Counted from the stretch's first letter, positions 1 through 11,669 are shown. The stretch: 64,000 nt of DNA from Phytophthora quininea (GCA_011947345.1 JAAVTG010000075.1:496001-560000); one strand, 5' to 3'. Made by a program: numbers and translations. Notes: generated by a model from the sequence alone, not told the origin.

Positions 1-1280
1 CGTTGTGTATCCTAATGCTGTTGTTGATGGCTGTCATGCCAATCGGCAAGCCTTACTACACTGTAGCATCGGACCGCGACGTCGACATCGCCGACTACAC
101 CCCAGAAATTGAAGCTCGTATCAACTACACGCTCCGGGTGAAGGCGCCAAGTACGTCATGATCATGTTCCTTGCAGCGTTCGGTTACGTACTGTCGGATG
201 TCTGCGCCGACAGTATCGTGTGTGAATTGGCGCAGCAGGAGCCAGAGTCCAAGCGTGGCAAGACGCAGTCCGCTATTTACACGGTCCGCTACGTGTTTGT
301 GATCTTCGGCGAGATGTTGACTGGTTTCTGCTTCAATGGTGCGGACTATGGCGGCAACTTTGACTTCTCGCTGAGTTTTCCGCAGCTCATGATCATCATG
401 ACGGTTCTAACGGTCCCCGTGCTACCGATCGTGGTTCTTCATCAAAGAGAAGAAGCAACGTGCTAACTTCCACGACTACATCAAGACCTTCTGGGACTTG
501 CTGTCCAAACGTGTAGTCTTCCAGGTCATCGCGTACAACTTCTTTGCCGGTATCTTGTCAGGAATCTCGTACACGGCCAGCTCCCCGGTGCAGTCGTACA
601 TGGTAGACGTCACACCCATCAACAGTACGCTCAACGACGTGCTGGGCCACTTGTGCTTTATGCTCGGCATCATGGCGACGTCCAAGTACGGTCTGCACTG
701 GAACTGGCGGTTTATGATCGTCGTCACGGGGATTGTCGTGATCATTGTGGACTGCTCAGTAGCTCTTATCACGGTCTGGGATGTCTTCCGCAACCAGTGG
801 TTCTGGCTCGGCCCTCCCATTGCCGTTCAAATTCCCAGCGGTGTGGCTTGGATCATCGCGCTGTTCGTGACCGTCGAACTTGCCGGCGTTGGCAACGAAG
901 GCGCCGTCTACGGCCTCATGACTACGGTGGGAAACCTGGCGACTCCGTTCGCGACGACGATAACGCTGCTGATCGACGGCCCTTTCAACATCACCAACGC
1001 GCGCGTGCAGAGTGACGACCACTCGGTTCGTGTGGATATCACATACACGATCATCATCTCCTACGCGACAACGATTTTGTCGTGGTGTCTGCTGTTCCTG
1101 TTGCCGCGACAAAAGAAGGAGACGCAGGAACTCGCGCGGACCGGTGGCTCCAACAGGATTCTGGGCGGCCTCACCGTGTTTTACCTCATCTTCGCGCTGT
1201 GCTGGTCCATCATGGCCAACACGTTGGCCGTCTTCGATAGTACGTCGTGTCTGCTGATCGCCGGCGGCACAGGTTGCTAA
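1..1280 (+). pseudogene. Folate-biopterin transporter (BT1/FBT family) copy A, 5'-truncated by window edge, disrupted
   Basis: Multi-pass plasma- or organelle-membrane transporter of the BT1/FBT family, whose known members carry folates or pterins; the substrate here is unknown. It aligns along its visible length with the two copies downstream: the segment after the second membrane-helix pair, the conserved block with SDVCADSIVCELAQQEPESK, and a C-terminus ending LLIAGGTGC. The protein is read in three frames. One base is missing near 130-135, where siblings read Asn-Tyr-Asp, and two bases are missing near 430-436, where siblings read a Thr-Trp-Phe-Phe helix. Neither lesion lies in a homopolymer, so this copy is a better pseudogene candidate than its neighbours, although assembly error is not excluded. 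The stop is at 1278-1280. The 5' half lies left of the window. Confidence 0.72.
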
Positions 1281-1906
1281 AAGCCAAGAACTTGAATATA
1301 CTTTTGCCCGCCGAAGAGAAGCCCATCAACGTTATGGATCTCCGTTCCGGTGCTAGTAGATCCGTACTGGAGAAAGTGTTGCAGTCGTCTACACGACCGG
1401 CTCATCCGAGCTCCAGGACCAATTGAAGCACCAACCGGTCTCCTGTCACCTTGAGGCGATCTCAAATGAGTCGTTGGAGTCTTGATTCCGTTCAAAGCAG
1501 CTCAGCTCGCCGTCAGTTCTGTGGGGCGCGATGTTTCTTGAAAGGCAGTACTACGGTAGTACGGGCGGGGTACGTGGCAAAGTCGGAGCATCCTGTTCGT
1601 GTTCATTTCGACGCGGGCGATTAGCGAATGGAGCTTCGACGGCGACTAGCTCCATGGGGTGATTGGGCAGGGCACCGCACACGCGCTAGTCGTGAGCCGG
1701 GGGCGGGCGATATTGGATCTCGCCATCCGGCGCATATAACTGTGCAGCAGAGCTTGTGCCAGGCACATCGATGGTCTCCGCACGGATTGTGCATTCACCA
1801 AGGCCACGGACACAGCGACTCACGTTCCTGCTTCTAGCGTCGTTGAGCTCATTCCATCTTTCGCCTCGAGCTGCTCAAGTTACGTCAAGAACAAGCGACT
1901 GTCAAT
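1281..1906. other. Intergenic spacer between FBT copies A and B
   Basis: No convincing coding region is seen. Short open frames on either strand lack family motifs. The spacer should hold the 3' end of copy A and the promoter of copy B, but I recognise no initiator element or terminator. Confidence 0.4.
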
Positions 1907-3602
1907 ATGGCGCCGACTCCGAGTGGTAGGGGGTCTACGACCTCGAGCGTCTCTCGGTTGTCAGCCTCCCGAAGGACGCCGCTGATCAAAGCAGCTACGT
2001 CGGTGTCAAGACCCCGGACGGCAATACAGAAGACCTCGAAGGCGGTGCATTACGACCGGGTGGCATGCCGGTGCTACTGAGCAAAGACACCATCGGTCTG
2101 CTGTTCCAATACGCTGCGGTCGGCATTGTGTACGGTATGCTACCTGAAACCATCTATCCGTTCCTGCAAGAATACTTAAACTGTAGCGGGTCTCAGGTCG
2201 CTGCTGCCAAGGAGTTGGTGGTGATCCCGTGGAGTTTCAAGTGTTTCTACGGCATCCTGTCCGACTGCGTCCCCATCTACGGCTACCGTCGACGACCGTA
2301 CATGCTCATCGGTTGGACCATTTGCATCTTGATGCTACTGGTGATGGCCGTCATGCCAATCGGCAAGCCGTACTACACTGTGGCGTCGGACCGCGACGTC
2401 GACACCGCCGACTACACCCCGGAGATTGAGGCCCGTATCAACTATGACGCACCGAGCGAAGGCGCCAAGTACGTGGTCATCATGTTCATGGCTGCTTTTG
2501 GCTACGTGTTGTCCGACGTCTGCGCCGACAGTATCGTGTGTGAATTGGCACAACAAGAACCGGAATCCAAACGTGGCAAGACCCAGTCGACCATCTACGT
2601 CGTCCGCTACGTGTTGGTAATTTTCGGCGAGCTGTTGACCGGTTTCTGCTTCAACGGTGAAGACTACGGTGGCGACTTCAACTTCTCGTTGAGCTTCCCC
2701 AACTGATGATCATTATCACGGTGCTCACGGTACCGGTGCTTCCGATGACATGGTTCTTCATCAAGGAGGAGAAGAAGCCACGCGCCAATTTCCATGAGTA
2801 TATCAACACGTTCTGGGACTTGCTGTGCAAGCGCGTCGTGTACCAAGTGATCGCGTACCACTTCTTCGCTGGTATTTTCTCGAGCATCTCGTACACGGCT
2901 AGCTCACCCGTGCAGTCGTACATGGTTGGGGTGACGCCAATCAACAGTACGTTGAACGACGTACTTGGCCACGTGTGCTTTATGGCAGGTATCATGGCGA
3001 CGTCCAAGTTCGGTCTCCACTGGGACTGGCGGTGGATGACGGTGACCACCGGCATTGTCGTGATCCTCGTCGACGCCACTGTCGCCTTCATCACCGTTTG
3101 GGACGTCTTCCGCAGCCAGTGGTTCTGGTTGGGTCCGCCCATTGTAGTGAACATCCCTAGCGGCGTGTCGTGGATCATCGCACTGTTCGTGAGTGTTGAG
3201 CTGGCTGGAGTCGGGAACGAAGGGGCAGTCTACGGCCTCATCACAACGGTGGGGAACATGGCGTCTCCGTTCGCAACGACGTTGACGCTTCTCATTGATG
3301 GACCGTTCAACATCACCAACGCAAGGGTGCAGAGCGACGACCACTCCGTCCGCATGGACATCACGTATACGATCATTATCTCGTACGCCATGACGATCTT
3401 CTCGTGGGTGTTCCTGTTCCTGCTCCCACGACAGAAGAAGGACACGCAGGAACTAGCGCGGACTGGTGGGTCAAGCAAGATTTTGGGTGGGATTACCATA
3501 GCGTACCTTATCTTCTCCCTGTGCTGGTCTGTCATGGCCAATACGTTGGCTATCTTCGACAGCACCTCGTGTCTACTGATCGCCGGCGGCTCTGGATGCT
3601 AG
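1907..3602 (+). CDS. Folate-biopterin transporter (BT1/FBT family) copy B
   Basis: Second of three tandem BT1/FBT paralogs, about 565 codons, the usual length for the family, with roughly 12 hydrophobic segments by eye. Signature blocks are MLPETIYPFLQ, the NCSGSQVAAAKEL segment, and the cytosolic loop FYGILSDC followed by GYRRRPYMLIGW, which is typical of BT1 proteins. The ATG at 1907 is chosen because its downstream protein aligns with the N-terminus of copy C (LERLSVVS near residue 12). Two apparent -1 frameshifts fall in homopolymers: a G5 run at about 1927-1931, and a C4 run near 2697-2700 inside the conserved Phe-Pro-Gln/Glu-Leu-Met segment. They look like consensus errors rather than decay. 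The stop is TAG at 3600-3602. Substrate unknown; folate or pterin-like molecules are the family precedent. Confidence 0.85.
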
Positions 3603-4591
3603 CACCACGGACGTAGCCATCTGATGAACAGCAGCAGCTGAAGTTTTGACAACCGTTGTCTACGGTCGTTCCAGTTCGTCATCACCAACCGTATCCAACC
3701 GGAATCAATCGTTGAGTCACTGACAATACTGAAGCAAAACAAGCTGGCTGCTAGCTCATGCTAGCCAACGATCACTGTCAATGACAATTTCAATTTCTAT
3801 CGTCGCAGTGCGTTTAGAACCGCTGGAGATGCTTCTCCAGCTTGAGAATCGCCTCCTTCTCCAGTCGAGTGAACTGAGGGCGATGCCGAAACCAGCTCTT
3901 TGTCAGGCAAGCCAAGGGATCAAAGGGAATGCAAGGATCCGAGTGGGGATTGTAGCGAGCCGGTGTTGGCGAGAACGAATCATGCCAGGCGTTCGGGTCC
4001 ACGTAGGCCAGCGTCGCGGAGACAGTCGCGGTTGCTGGGTCCGACCGCTTGATAGACGGATCCAACCAAGTTGACGAGCATACGCGCAGAGCATCGCTTG
4101 GGCTCCGGCTAGTGTTGCCCACAAGCATCGTGGTGCTTTCGGAGAGACCCATTCGCAAAGCTGTCGCCTACGTCGGCAGCTTTCGGTGGTTGATTGGGTG
4201 CAACGCGCGGTGATAAGGTGGACATCAACCGTCTTCCTCGCCGGCACCGCACATAGCGGCGACCAACACGCATGAGCCAGGACGATCCCCATCGATTTCG
4301 AGCCGGAGGACGCCCAAGCAGATCGAACTAATCGCTCCCAAAGAATTGCTTGAGATCAGTTTGTCAAAACATAGTGAAGCGGAGAGGATTTGGGCTCGTA
4401 AGAAGGGCTCGGCAGACTAAAGCTGATCGGTGGTGGTGGTAGACCCGTCCCTCGCGGTTTACTGCCGAGCAGACCGATTCCTTTTGCGTTAATCAGACAA
4501 AGGAAGCGTCGCACAGCAAATTCATTCCGCTTTTTGCCTCGGACGACACAACCGCCAGCTCACCACTTGGAACAAGACCGGCGACTTGACC
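3603..4591. other. Intergenic spacer between FBT copies B and C
   Basis: About 1 kb without a strong gene on the plus strand. A minus-strand reading frame in it is listed separately. The last 90 bases should be the promoter and leader of FBT copy C. Confidence 0.35.
3814..4152 (-). other. Possible minus-strand coding remnant, unknown family
   Basis: A minus-strand reading frame of about 112 codons ends at 3814. Its C-terminal half has a protein-like composition: a Trp-His-Asp-Ser-Phe block, Pro/Phe/Asp-rich loops, then a charged helix ending LEKEAILKLEKHLQRF. The frame opens at an ATG near 4152, but the N-terminal third is low quality. I do not recognise a family. It may be the 3' end of a decayed gene or chance, as no clear upstream exon is visible. 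Confidence 0.25.
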
Positions 4592-6285
4592 ATGTCCGCG
4601 ACTCCTAGCATCGCGCACGACGTCAGCTTGGAGCGACTGTCGGTAGTCAGCATCGCCAAGAAGTCCGACCAGGTCAGCTATGCCGGCATGAAGACGCCCA
4701 ACGACAATGTCGAGGAGCTTGAGGGCGGTGCGCTGCGTCCCGGTGGCATGCCAGTGCTTACCGACCGCAGCACCATCGGTCTGCTCTGGCAATACGCGGC
4801 CGTCGGCCTCGTCTACGGCATGCTGCCTGAGACCATCTACCCGTTCATGCAGCAGTACCTCAACTGTAGCGGTGCGCAGGTGGCGGCCGCCAAGGAGCTC
4901 GTCATCCTGCCGTGGAGTTTCAAGGTCTTCTACGGCATCGTGTCCGACTGCTTCCCCATCTTCGGGTACCGCCGTCGCCCGTACATGCTCATCGGCTGGT
5001 CCGTGTGCATCGTGGTGCTGCTGCTCATGTCCGTCATGCCCATTGGCGATCCCTACTACTCGGTGCCTGCGGACCGCAAGGTTGACCCGAATGACTACAC
5101 GTCCGAGATCATCGCCCGCATCAACTTCAACGCATCGAGCGAAGGTGCTAAGTACGTCATCCTCATGTTCATGGCTGCCTTCGGCTACGTCTTGTCGGAC
5201 GTGTGTGCCGACGGTATCGTGTGCGAGCTCGCGCAACAGGAGCCCGAGGCCAAGCGCGGCAAGACCCAGTCGGCTATTTACACGGTCCGCTACGTTTTCA
5301 CAATCGCCGGCGAACTGCTGGTTGGCTTCTGCTTCAATGGTGAGGACTACGGTGGTGACTTTAACTTCTCGCTGAGCTTCCCGGAGCTCATGATCATCAT
5401 GACGGTGCTGGTTGCGCCGGTGCTTCCAGTAACGTGGTTTTTCATCAAGGAGGAGCTCAAGCAGCGCACAAACTTCCGCAAGTACATCAAGGAGTTCTGG
5501 GATCTACTGTGCAAGCGCGTCGTGTACCAGGTCATCGCCCACCACTTCTTCGCAGGTATTTTCGCTGCTATCTCGTACACGGCCAGCTCCCCGGTGCAGT
5601 CGTACATGGTCGGCGTGACCCCATCAACAACATGCTCAACGACGTGCTGGGCCACTTGTGCTTCATGATCGGTATCATGGTCACGTCCAAGTACGGTCTG
5701 CAGTGGAACTGGCGGTGGATGATCGTCGCCACCGGCGCCGTCGTGATCGTCGTGGACTGCTCCGTGGCGCTCATCACAATTTGGGATATCTTCCGCAACC
5801 AGTGGTTCTGGCTCGGTCCTCCGATCGCCGTCATGATCCCCAGCGGTGTGGCTTGGATCATCGCGCTGTTCGTGACCGTCGAGATCGCCGGCGTTGGCAA
5901 CGAGGGCGCCGTCTACGGCCTCATGACCACGGTGGGAAACCTGGCGACCCCGTTCGCGACGACGATGACGTTGATCATCGACAGCCCCTTCAACATCACC
6001 AACGCCCGTGTGCAGAGCGACGACTACTCCGTTCGCATGGACATCACCTACACTATCATGATCTCGTACGTCATGAAGATCCTGTCGTGGGGCTTCCTGT
6101 TCCTGCTGCCGAGACAGAAGAAGGAGACGCAGGAGCTGGCCAAGAACGGCGGGTCGAGCAAGCTGCTGGGCGGCCTCACGGTGTGCTATCTGGCCTTCGC
6201 GCTGTGCTGGTCCATCATGGCCAACACGCTGGCCATCTTCGACAGCACATCGTGTCTGCTGATCGCTGGCGGCTCGGGATGCTAA
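4592..6285 (+). CDS. Folate-biopterin transporter (BT1/FBT family) copy C
   Basis: Third and best preserved of the tandem FBT transporters, about 564 residues. The start is the ATG at 4592; the N-terminal 50 residues are hydrophilic and cytosolic, and the first membrane helix begins near residue 60. It contains MLPETIYPFMQQYLNCSGAQ, the loop FYGIVSDCFPIFGYRRRP and the acidic SSEGAKY segment, followed by about ten more hydrophobic segments. One apparent -1 frameshift lies at a C4 run, 5619-5622, in the conserved Gly-Val-Thr-Pro-Ile-Asn motif; a fifth C is expected from the siblings, so this is probably a base-calling loss. It ends LLIAGGSGC then TAA. The ancestral function is inferred as folate or biopterin transport. 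The family is expanded in oomycetes and substrates are mostly untested. Confidence 0.88.
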
Positions 6286-6746
6286 GAAGTACCCTGCTCC
6301 AAGGCAGGCAGCTAGACTGTAGTGTAGCAGGACGCTGGTCCGAACCCATTCTCATTATACAAAACTGAATTTTGATTGTTATCTGCATCTCGTCGTCGGC
6401 TTCCTTCACTCATGCGCTGATAACAGCAGAGGAGTTGTCGTGATATTAGAGACGCGCTCCTGTTCATCGGCGGGCACCTATGCAAAGCCGTATTACACGG
6501 TGAGTCAGTGTTTCCAGGCGTCCGCTTCTTGTCGAGGTCGCCATTCGCATAGTCGACGTGTTGACAAGTTGAAGAGTTCCAGTCGTCTCCAGTGCTATCC
6601 GCGCGATTCGGACACGATCCCGACTGGTTTTAGAGCTTCTTCTTGGACTAAATCTCATGTGCTCGACCAGACATCTTGCCTACCTGTCAAGGTCGCCGCT
6701 AACGCTCTCTACGAGTTGTTGATCGGCAGGCTTCGTGACACGAGAC
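6286..6746. other. Intergenic spacer, FBT copy C to pectin lyase copy 1
   Basis: I see no gene, RNA or repeat in this stretch; open frames are short and lack recognisable motifs. It should hold the FBT 3' end and the upstream region of the pectin lyase promoter. Confidence 0.35.
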
Positions 6747-6760
6747 TCATTCCTCATTTC
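6747..6760 (+). promoter_or_regulatory. Oomycete-type initiator plus flanking promoter region
   Basis: TCATTCCTCATTTC matches the oomycete Inr/FPR core promoter consensus (TCATTYYNCAWTTT) almost exactly and lies 13 bases before the pectin lyase ATG. Such a short leader is normal for Phytophthora genes. Confidence 0.6.
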
Positions 6761-6773
6761 ACTACCAGCCTCG

Positions 6774-8552
6774 ATGGAGATCTTCCGTTACGGATTCATC
6801 TGCGCGATCCCAGTCGCTGTGCACTCCGTCGCCGCCATTAACACTGGCACTGCCCCCGGACTCGCTTCCGGCGCCACCGGTGGAGGCGACGTCGTACTTG
6901 TCGGACGACGAGGCCCGCGTGATCATCTTACAGCGGGAGTTTGACTACCGCAACTCGGAAGGCTCCACCACCGAGGACGGCTGTCGGCCGCTGTCGAACC
7001 AGGAATGCATCGCCAAGAACAACGGCTGCAAGGGCCAGGATGTGATCCTGCAGAGCGGCGGCATGTCCAACACGGGCGGCTGCGAGGAAGGCATCTCGGT
7101 CGAGGTCACGTACGACAACGCCGGGCCCAACCCGCTGCAGGTGGCCGACAACAAGACCCTCCGCGGCGTCGGCACGTCCGGTGTGATCGTCGGCAAGGGC
7201 CTCTGGATCCTCGGCAGCAACGTCATCGTGCAGAACATCCACATCACCAACCTCAATCCGCACTTGATCTGGGGCGGCGACGCCATCTACATCCAGGGCG
7301 CGGACGGCGGCGAGACTGCGCAGGAGAACGTGTGGCTGGACCACGTCAAGATCTCGAGCATCGGCCGCCAGATGATCGCCACCAACACGGCCAGCGTCAA
7401 GAGCATGACCATCAGCTACTGCGACTTCGACGGCTACACCGAGTACTCGGCGTCGTGCGATAACCGCCACTACTGGACCATGCTCTTCTACGGCACAGAG
7501 ACCAAGGTGAGCCTCGTCAACAACTACATTCACCAGACGTCGGGCCGCTCGCCCAAGGTGGGCGGCAACACGGTGCTGCACGCCGCCAACAACTACTTTT
7601 ACAACAACTCGGGCCACAACTTCGACCCCATCGACGAGTCGTACACGGTGGCCGAGGGCAACTACATGGACACGTGCACGGAGCCGGTGTTGCTGGACGA
7701 CGACGCCACCGGTGCTATCATGGTGCCGTCCAGCGACACGCAGTCGTACTGCGAGTCGGCGCTGGGCCGCGACTGCATCGAGAACACCGTGGTGAACAGT
7801 GACGGCGAGCTGACGGGCCAGAACGACGAGTCGGCGGTGACGAACGCGGCGACCGTGGTGAGCGCGTACAGTCCCTCTTCGGCTGCGATGCTGACGCTGG
7901 CGACGGCGAACTTTGGCGTGGGCACGCTGGACGACATCGACAGCTCGAGCTCCTCGTCGGCGGCAACGACCACGACATCGTCCACTGCTTCGAGTGCGTC
8001 CACTGCTCAAGAGACCGCATCTTCTACAGCCGCTACCACGGCGACCAGCTCGACCACATCGAGTGCTTCGGTAGGAACTGCTGCTACGTCGACCGCTTCT
8101 CAGGAGACTACGAACAGTGCGGTTGACGCCTCCGCTGCGACGACAGAGTCTACTACCGATTCGACCGGTGCTAGCTCGACCGGTGCTAGCTCGACCGGTG
8201 ATATGACGATCCAGACCTCGACGAGTTCTCCCGTCGGTGGTAGACGAGGGAGTGACTCCACAGTCGATGAGGCAGACTACTCCGCAACGTCCACCGAGAA
8301 CGAGGCGGATTCTCGACGGACACTAGCACTGCAGCCGTCTACTCAGCTGCTTCCAGTGTCGGCAGCGACGAATCCACGACCACGGCTTCCTCCACCTACG
8401 CTAGCAGCGAGGCCACAGACGCCAGCACCGCAACGGAGACCACCACACCTTCGACCGAGGCTTCAGCTGCATCCGCGTCAAGTACGTCGTCCGATACAAC
8501 CAGTACGTCGACGACGTCCACCACAACCAAGTGTATTGCTCGCCAGCAGTAA
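6774..8552 (+). pseudogene. Secreted pectin lyase (PL1 family), copy 1, broken by 38-bp deletion
   Basis: Copy of a polysaccharide lyase family 1 pectin lyase, a secreted right-handed beta-helix enzyme that cleaves pectin by beta-elimination. Recognisable blocks are [26 protein letters not shown], the [11 protein letters not shown] segment and [20 protein letters not shown], all pectin-lyase signatures. The signal peptide begins at the ATG at 6774. At 6888-6894 one copy of the direct repeat GACGTCG remains where the intact copy at 29547-31052 has two copies 38 bp apart, so 38 bp including one repeat are gone and the frame shifts right after the signal peptide. The catalytic region reopens from about 6880 without an ATG or signal peptide. 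A second frame change near 8310 moves into the Ser/Thr-rich tail, which ends KCIARQQ then TAA at 8550-8552. Without a frame repair it cannot be secreted. Confidence 0.88.
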
Positions 8553-8735
8553 CATGTGGCCAAAGTATCGCTCATATCTAATTTCTGCCAATCACATGCG
8601 ACCTGTTCTTAAACTTGTAGTTTGTATGGAACACTCGATTGTTGTGTGTTTATGACCTGAGGATGAGCCCCTAGTCCTTTGAGCACAGTCAAACGCTCCT
8701 CTCCATCTCAGTGTATCAATTGTCCCCTTATCGCC

Positions 8736-10217
8736 ATGCACGACGGCGGCAACTTGGTGAGTCGAGGCGGCAATTCCAGCAGCCATGACAGCACTCGCGT
8801 CGACGCCATGGAGTCCGGTCGCTCCGATCGCTCGCCCAGCCACCCGCCGCCTCGACCGAGTCGCACGTGGCAGTACGTCGCCACCCTCGCACTCGTGTGC
8901 ATTGTGCTCTACGCCATGACACCGCCGTCGTTGCCGCGTGTGTCAGACACCGTCAAGACTGCCACGAAGCTCTTCGGTGACGACGACACGCCACCGGTAG
9001 AGCTGGTGACCAACAACCCAGCAACCAGTACACGCCACGGCGGCTTCGACACCACCGTCTCCAGGGACAAGGGCATCATCATGTGCATGCACAACGGCGC
9101 CGTCCCTATGGGGCTCTCACTGGTCAAGGAGCTGCGCTGTCTCGGTAACCACGAGCTGGTGCAGATCTACCACTGTTTCCCTGAAGAAATGTCGGACGAG
9201 AACCGCGCACTGCTGCTTGGGGCCGACAACCGTCTCGAGATCGTCGACGTGTGTTCAGACCTCGTCAACCGCGGCGTCTTGACCAAGGACAAGGCCGAGC
9301 AATTTCGTAGCTGGTGGATCAAACCGCTCGCCATGTACCACACTGACATTAAGGAGGTGATGCTGCTGGACATCGACGACGTGTTCATGCACGACCCGGC
9401 GGTGCTTCGAACCACCGAGGGGTACAATCGGACCGGCACGACCTTCTTCTACGACCGAGTGCTGTTTAGTCGCGAGTTCTTCAACCAGGACGTGGAAGGC
9501 ATGTCGTACATCAAGCGCATGCTGAACGACTTCAACTACACCAAGTACGGACTCGAAGCTGGCGCACACCCATCCGACCACCTTAAAGGTCGTACGCGTA
9601 CCGCGGTCAGACTTCTCACGAACAGGACTCTTCACTCGTGGCGATCGACAAGTCTCGCTCGGGTCAGGCGATCCCTATCATGTTCTGGCTTATCACAGAG
9701 GAACGGTTCCGGAGGGAGTTCTCATACGGCGACAAGGAGACCTTCTGGATCGCGTTCGAGTTGGCCAAACAAGAGTACTTCTTCTCCCCGTGGGGAGTGG
9801 GCGACATCTCGTCGTCGACCAACAACGACCTGGACCACCACAGCGACACGCTCTGCGGCAGTATCGTGCAGTACATGCCCGTCAAGGACGCGCCGGCCGA
9901 TTTTTGTACGTGAACGGCAAGGCGCTGTTGAATCCGTTCCCCGTCGCGATGGATAAGTTAGGCACGGCCACACACAACGTGCTGTTCAACACCAACCCGA
10001 CGCATATCACGCCCCGACAGCGACGCAAACCCAACGGCCGGACACGGTCCGGATGGAAAGGCGGCTATGCGATGGAATGCCTCGTCGGGTTCGGCTCCGA
10101 GCCCCTGCCGGACAAGTTTGCGCCTCAGTTGCTGCGACGCCGCATGTTCTACTTTGGTATCCGTATGGGGTGCTCTCCGCATTGGACCAGTGCTTCCCGT
10201 TCGACGGCATGGCCTAG
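8736..10217 (+). CDS. GT71/MNN1-like glycosyltransferase, copy 1 (type II membrane protein)
   Basis: Putative Golgi glycosyltransferase of the nucleotide-sugar type, closest by motif to the GT71 (MNN1) alpha-mannosyltransferases. From the ATG at 8736 it has a short cytosolic tail, one membrane anchor (about residues 48-68), a stem and a luminal catalytic domain. The metal and nucleotide-sugar motif DIDD is at 9369-9380, followed by [10 protein letters not shown], the typical GT71 block. Further GT71 features are GDKETFW and a conserved YVNGKALL segment. Apparent -1 shifts occur at A3 (about 9583), T5 (9901-9905) and G4 (about 10166), each repaired in register by one base of the same homopolymer when compared with the siblings. 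The stop is TAG at 10215-10217. First of five head-to-tail paralogs. Mannose specificity is inferred from family only. Confidence 0.78.
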
Positions 10218-10239
10218 AGGCCGTTGCAGTACTAGTAGC

Positions 10240-10590
10240 TTACAATTTAGGCCTGCGACCTGGCAGCAGCAAACAGTTTAGAGCGCCAGCCAGGTAAACG
10301 TATTCCTGTTTGCCTTCAACACCGACATTTCTTTCGTGCACACTCAGCCACATGTTCTCGACGCATCTCATGAAATGCCAGCACCGGATGGGATTCCGGA
10401 GGCCGAACGGCATCGACACGAAGGAAGAATCACCGCCTTGTGAGCGCTGAACTGCCGCCTCCTCCACAACAAGCGCATCGACTGCACAATTTTTTCCTTT
10501 GATGGGCATCAACGCCGCGACGTTTTCTGCGCCAAGCACCATTCCCGGCGGATCTTCGATCGTCATAGACCCACTGCGGTGTCTGGGCAA
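10240..10590 (-). mobile_element. Fragment resembling an LTR-retrotransposon reverse transcriptase
   Basis: On the minus strand a short frame contains FVSMPFGLRN (about 10393-10421), which matches the reverse-transcriptase motif of Ty3/gypsy-like elements (usually an MPFGL block followed by a polar residue and Asn). No intact polymerase, LTR or integrase is visible within the fragment. It lies where the 5' part of the second glycosyltransferase should be, suggesting an insertion or rearrangement there. The call rests on one motif. Confidence 0.4.
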
Positions 10591-11669
10591 TCAAGAGCTT
10601 ATCCAGGTCTATCATTGTGGACAAGAAGAGCTGTCGACCGAGTCTAGGGAGATGCTGTTCAGCACCGACAACCGACTGGAACTCGTGGACGTCTGCTTGG
10701 ATTTAGTAGACCGGGGTGTCATTACCAAGCCAATGGCGGCGAAGTTTAAGAACTGGTGGATCAAGCCGCTGGCCATATACCATACCGACGTGCGCCACGT
10801 GATGCTCATGGATGTGGACGACATCATCGTCAAAGATCCTGCGGCATTGAGAGAGCTGGACGGCTACAAGACCACTGGAACGACCTTCTTCTACGACCGC
10901 GTGTTTGCTCACTGCAAGCAGTTCGTGAACGGCGACGACAAGCACAAAAGTATCTGCCGAAGCTGTTTGCATCTTTCAACTACGACAAGTTTAACATCTC
11001 GGAAGGCGCTGCACCGTCGGAACACGTGCTCAACTCGTTCGCTTACAAGGGCAAGACTTGCCACGAGATGGATTCGTCACTAGTGCTGATGGACAAGCAA
11101 CGAGCGGGACAGACCGTACTGGATATCATGTTGTGGTTCATCACCAAGGAACGCTTCCGGTTTAACTACTCATGGGGAGACAAGGAGACCTTCTGGCTCT
11201 CGTACGAGTTGGCACACGTGCCCTACTTCTTCTCTCCGTGGGGCGTCAGCGTGGTGTCTTCAACCCCAACAAGGACATGAAGAAGCACCCAGACTCGCTT
11301 TGTGGTAGCATCCTGCAATACGTACCGGTCGACGGACAAGAGCCCGAAATGCTCTACGTGAACGGCAAGGCGTTGCTGGACCCGTATCCGCAAGGCATCG
11401 ACTACGTGCCCAAGGCCCAATGGAACAACATGTTCAACACATTCCCGACCCACATGACGCCGCGTCAACCACGTGCGGAGTTACAATACGCTGGTCACGG
11501 CAAGATGTACACCGAGTGTCTGATCGGCTTGGGCGCGACGCCACTACCCGATTCCTTCGCGGGCAAGTTACTACGTCGACGACTTCACTATTTGGGGATC
11601 ATGACTGGTGTGCTCGGCTCCTTGCAGCACTGCGAGACCTTCACACTGCGTCGCTTGTTGGAACAGTAG
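10502..11669 (+). pseudogene. GT71/MNN1-like glycosyltransferase, copy 2, 5'-truncated
   Basis: Same family as the neighbours, but the cytosolic tail, membrane anchor, stem and first catalytic strand are absent. Similarity starts abruptly at RCLGNQELIQVYHCGQEE around 10575. The ATG at 10502 only opens about 25 unrelated residues. The remaining domain has DVDD at 10811-10822, [10 protein letters not shown] and GDKETFWLSYEL, and ends RRLLEQ then TAG at 11667-11669. Two apparent -1 shifts lie in A4 (about 10950) and C4 (about 11267) runs. Without the anchor it should not reach the Golgi, so I call it a truncated pseudogene next to a retroelement-like fragment. A chimeric but expressed protein is the alternative. 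Confidence 0.65.

Noticed and set aside
3903..4292. 129-codon minus-strand frame with an initial ATG-like segment
   Set aside because: Arg/Cys-rich and overlapping the better, though still weak, frame at 3814-4152; no motif.
4493..5236. 247-codon antisense frame over FBT copy C
   Set aside because: Low-complexity His/Asp/Val composition and full overlap with a clear transporter; a codon-bias shadow.
6928..8010. Long antisense open frame (360 codons) across pectin lyase copy 1, mirrored at 29778-30860
   Set aside because: It is Arg/Val/His-rich without domains and exists because GC-rich third codon positions of the lyase leave the antisense frame open; the same frame appears in both lyase copies.
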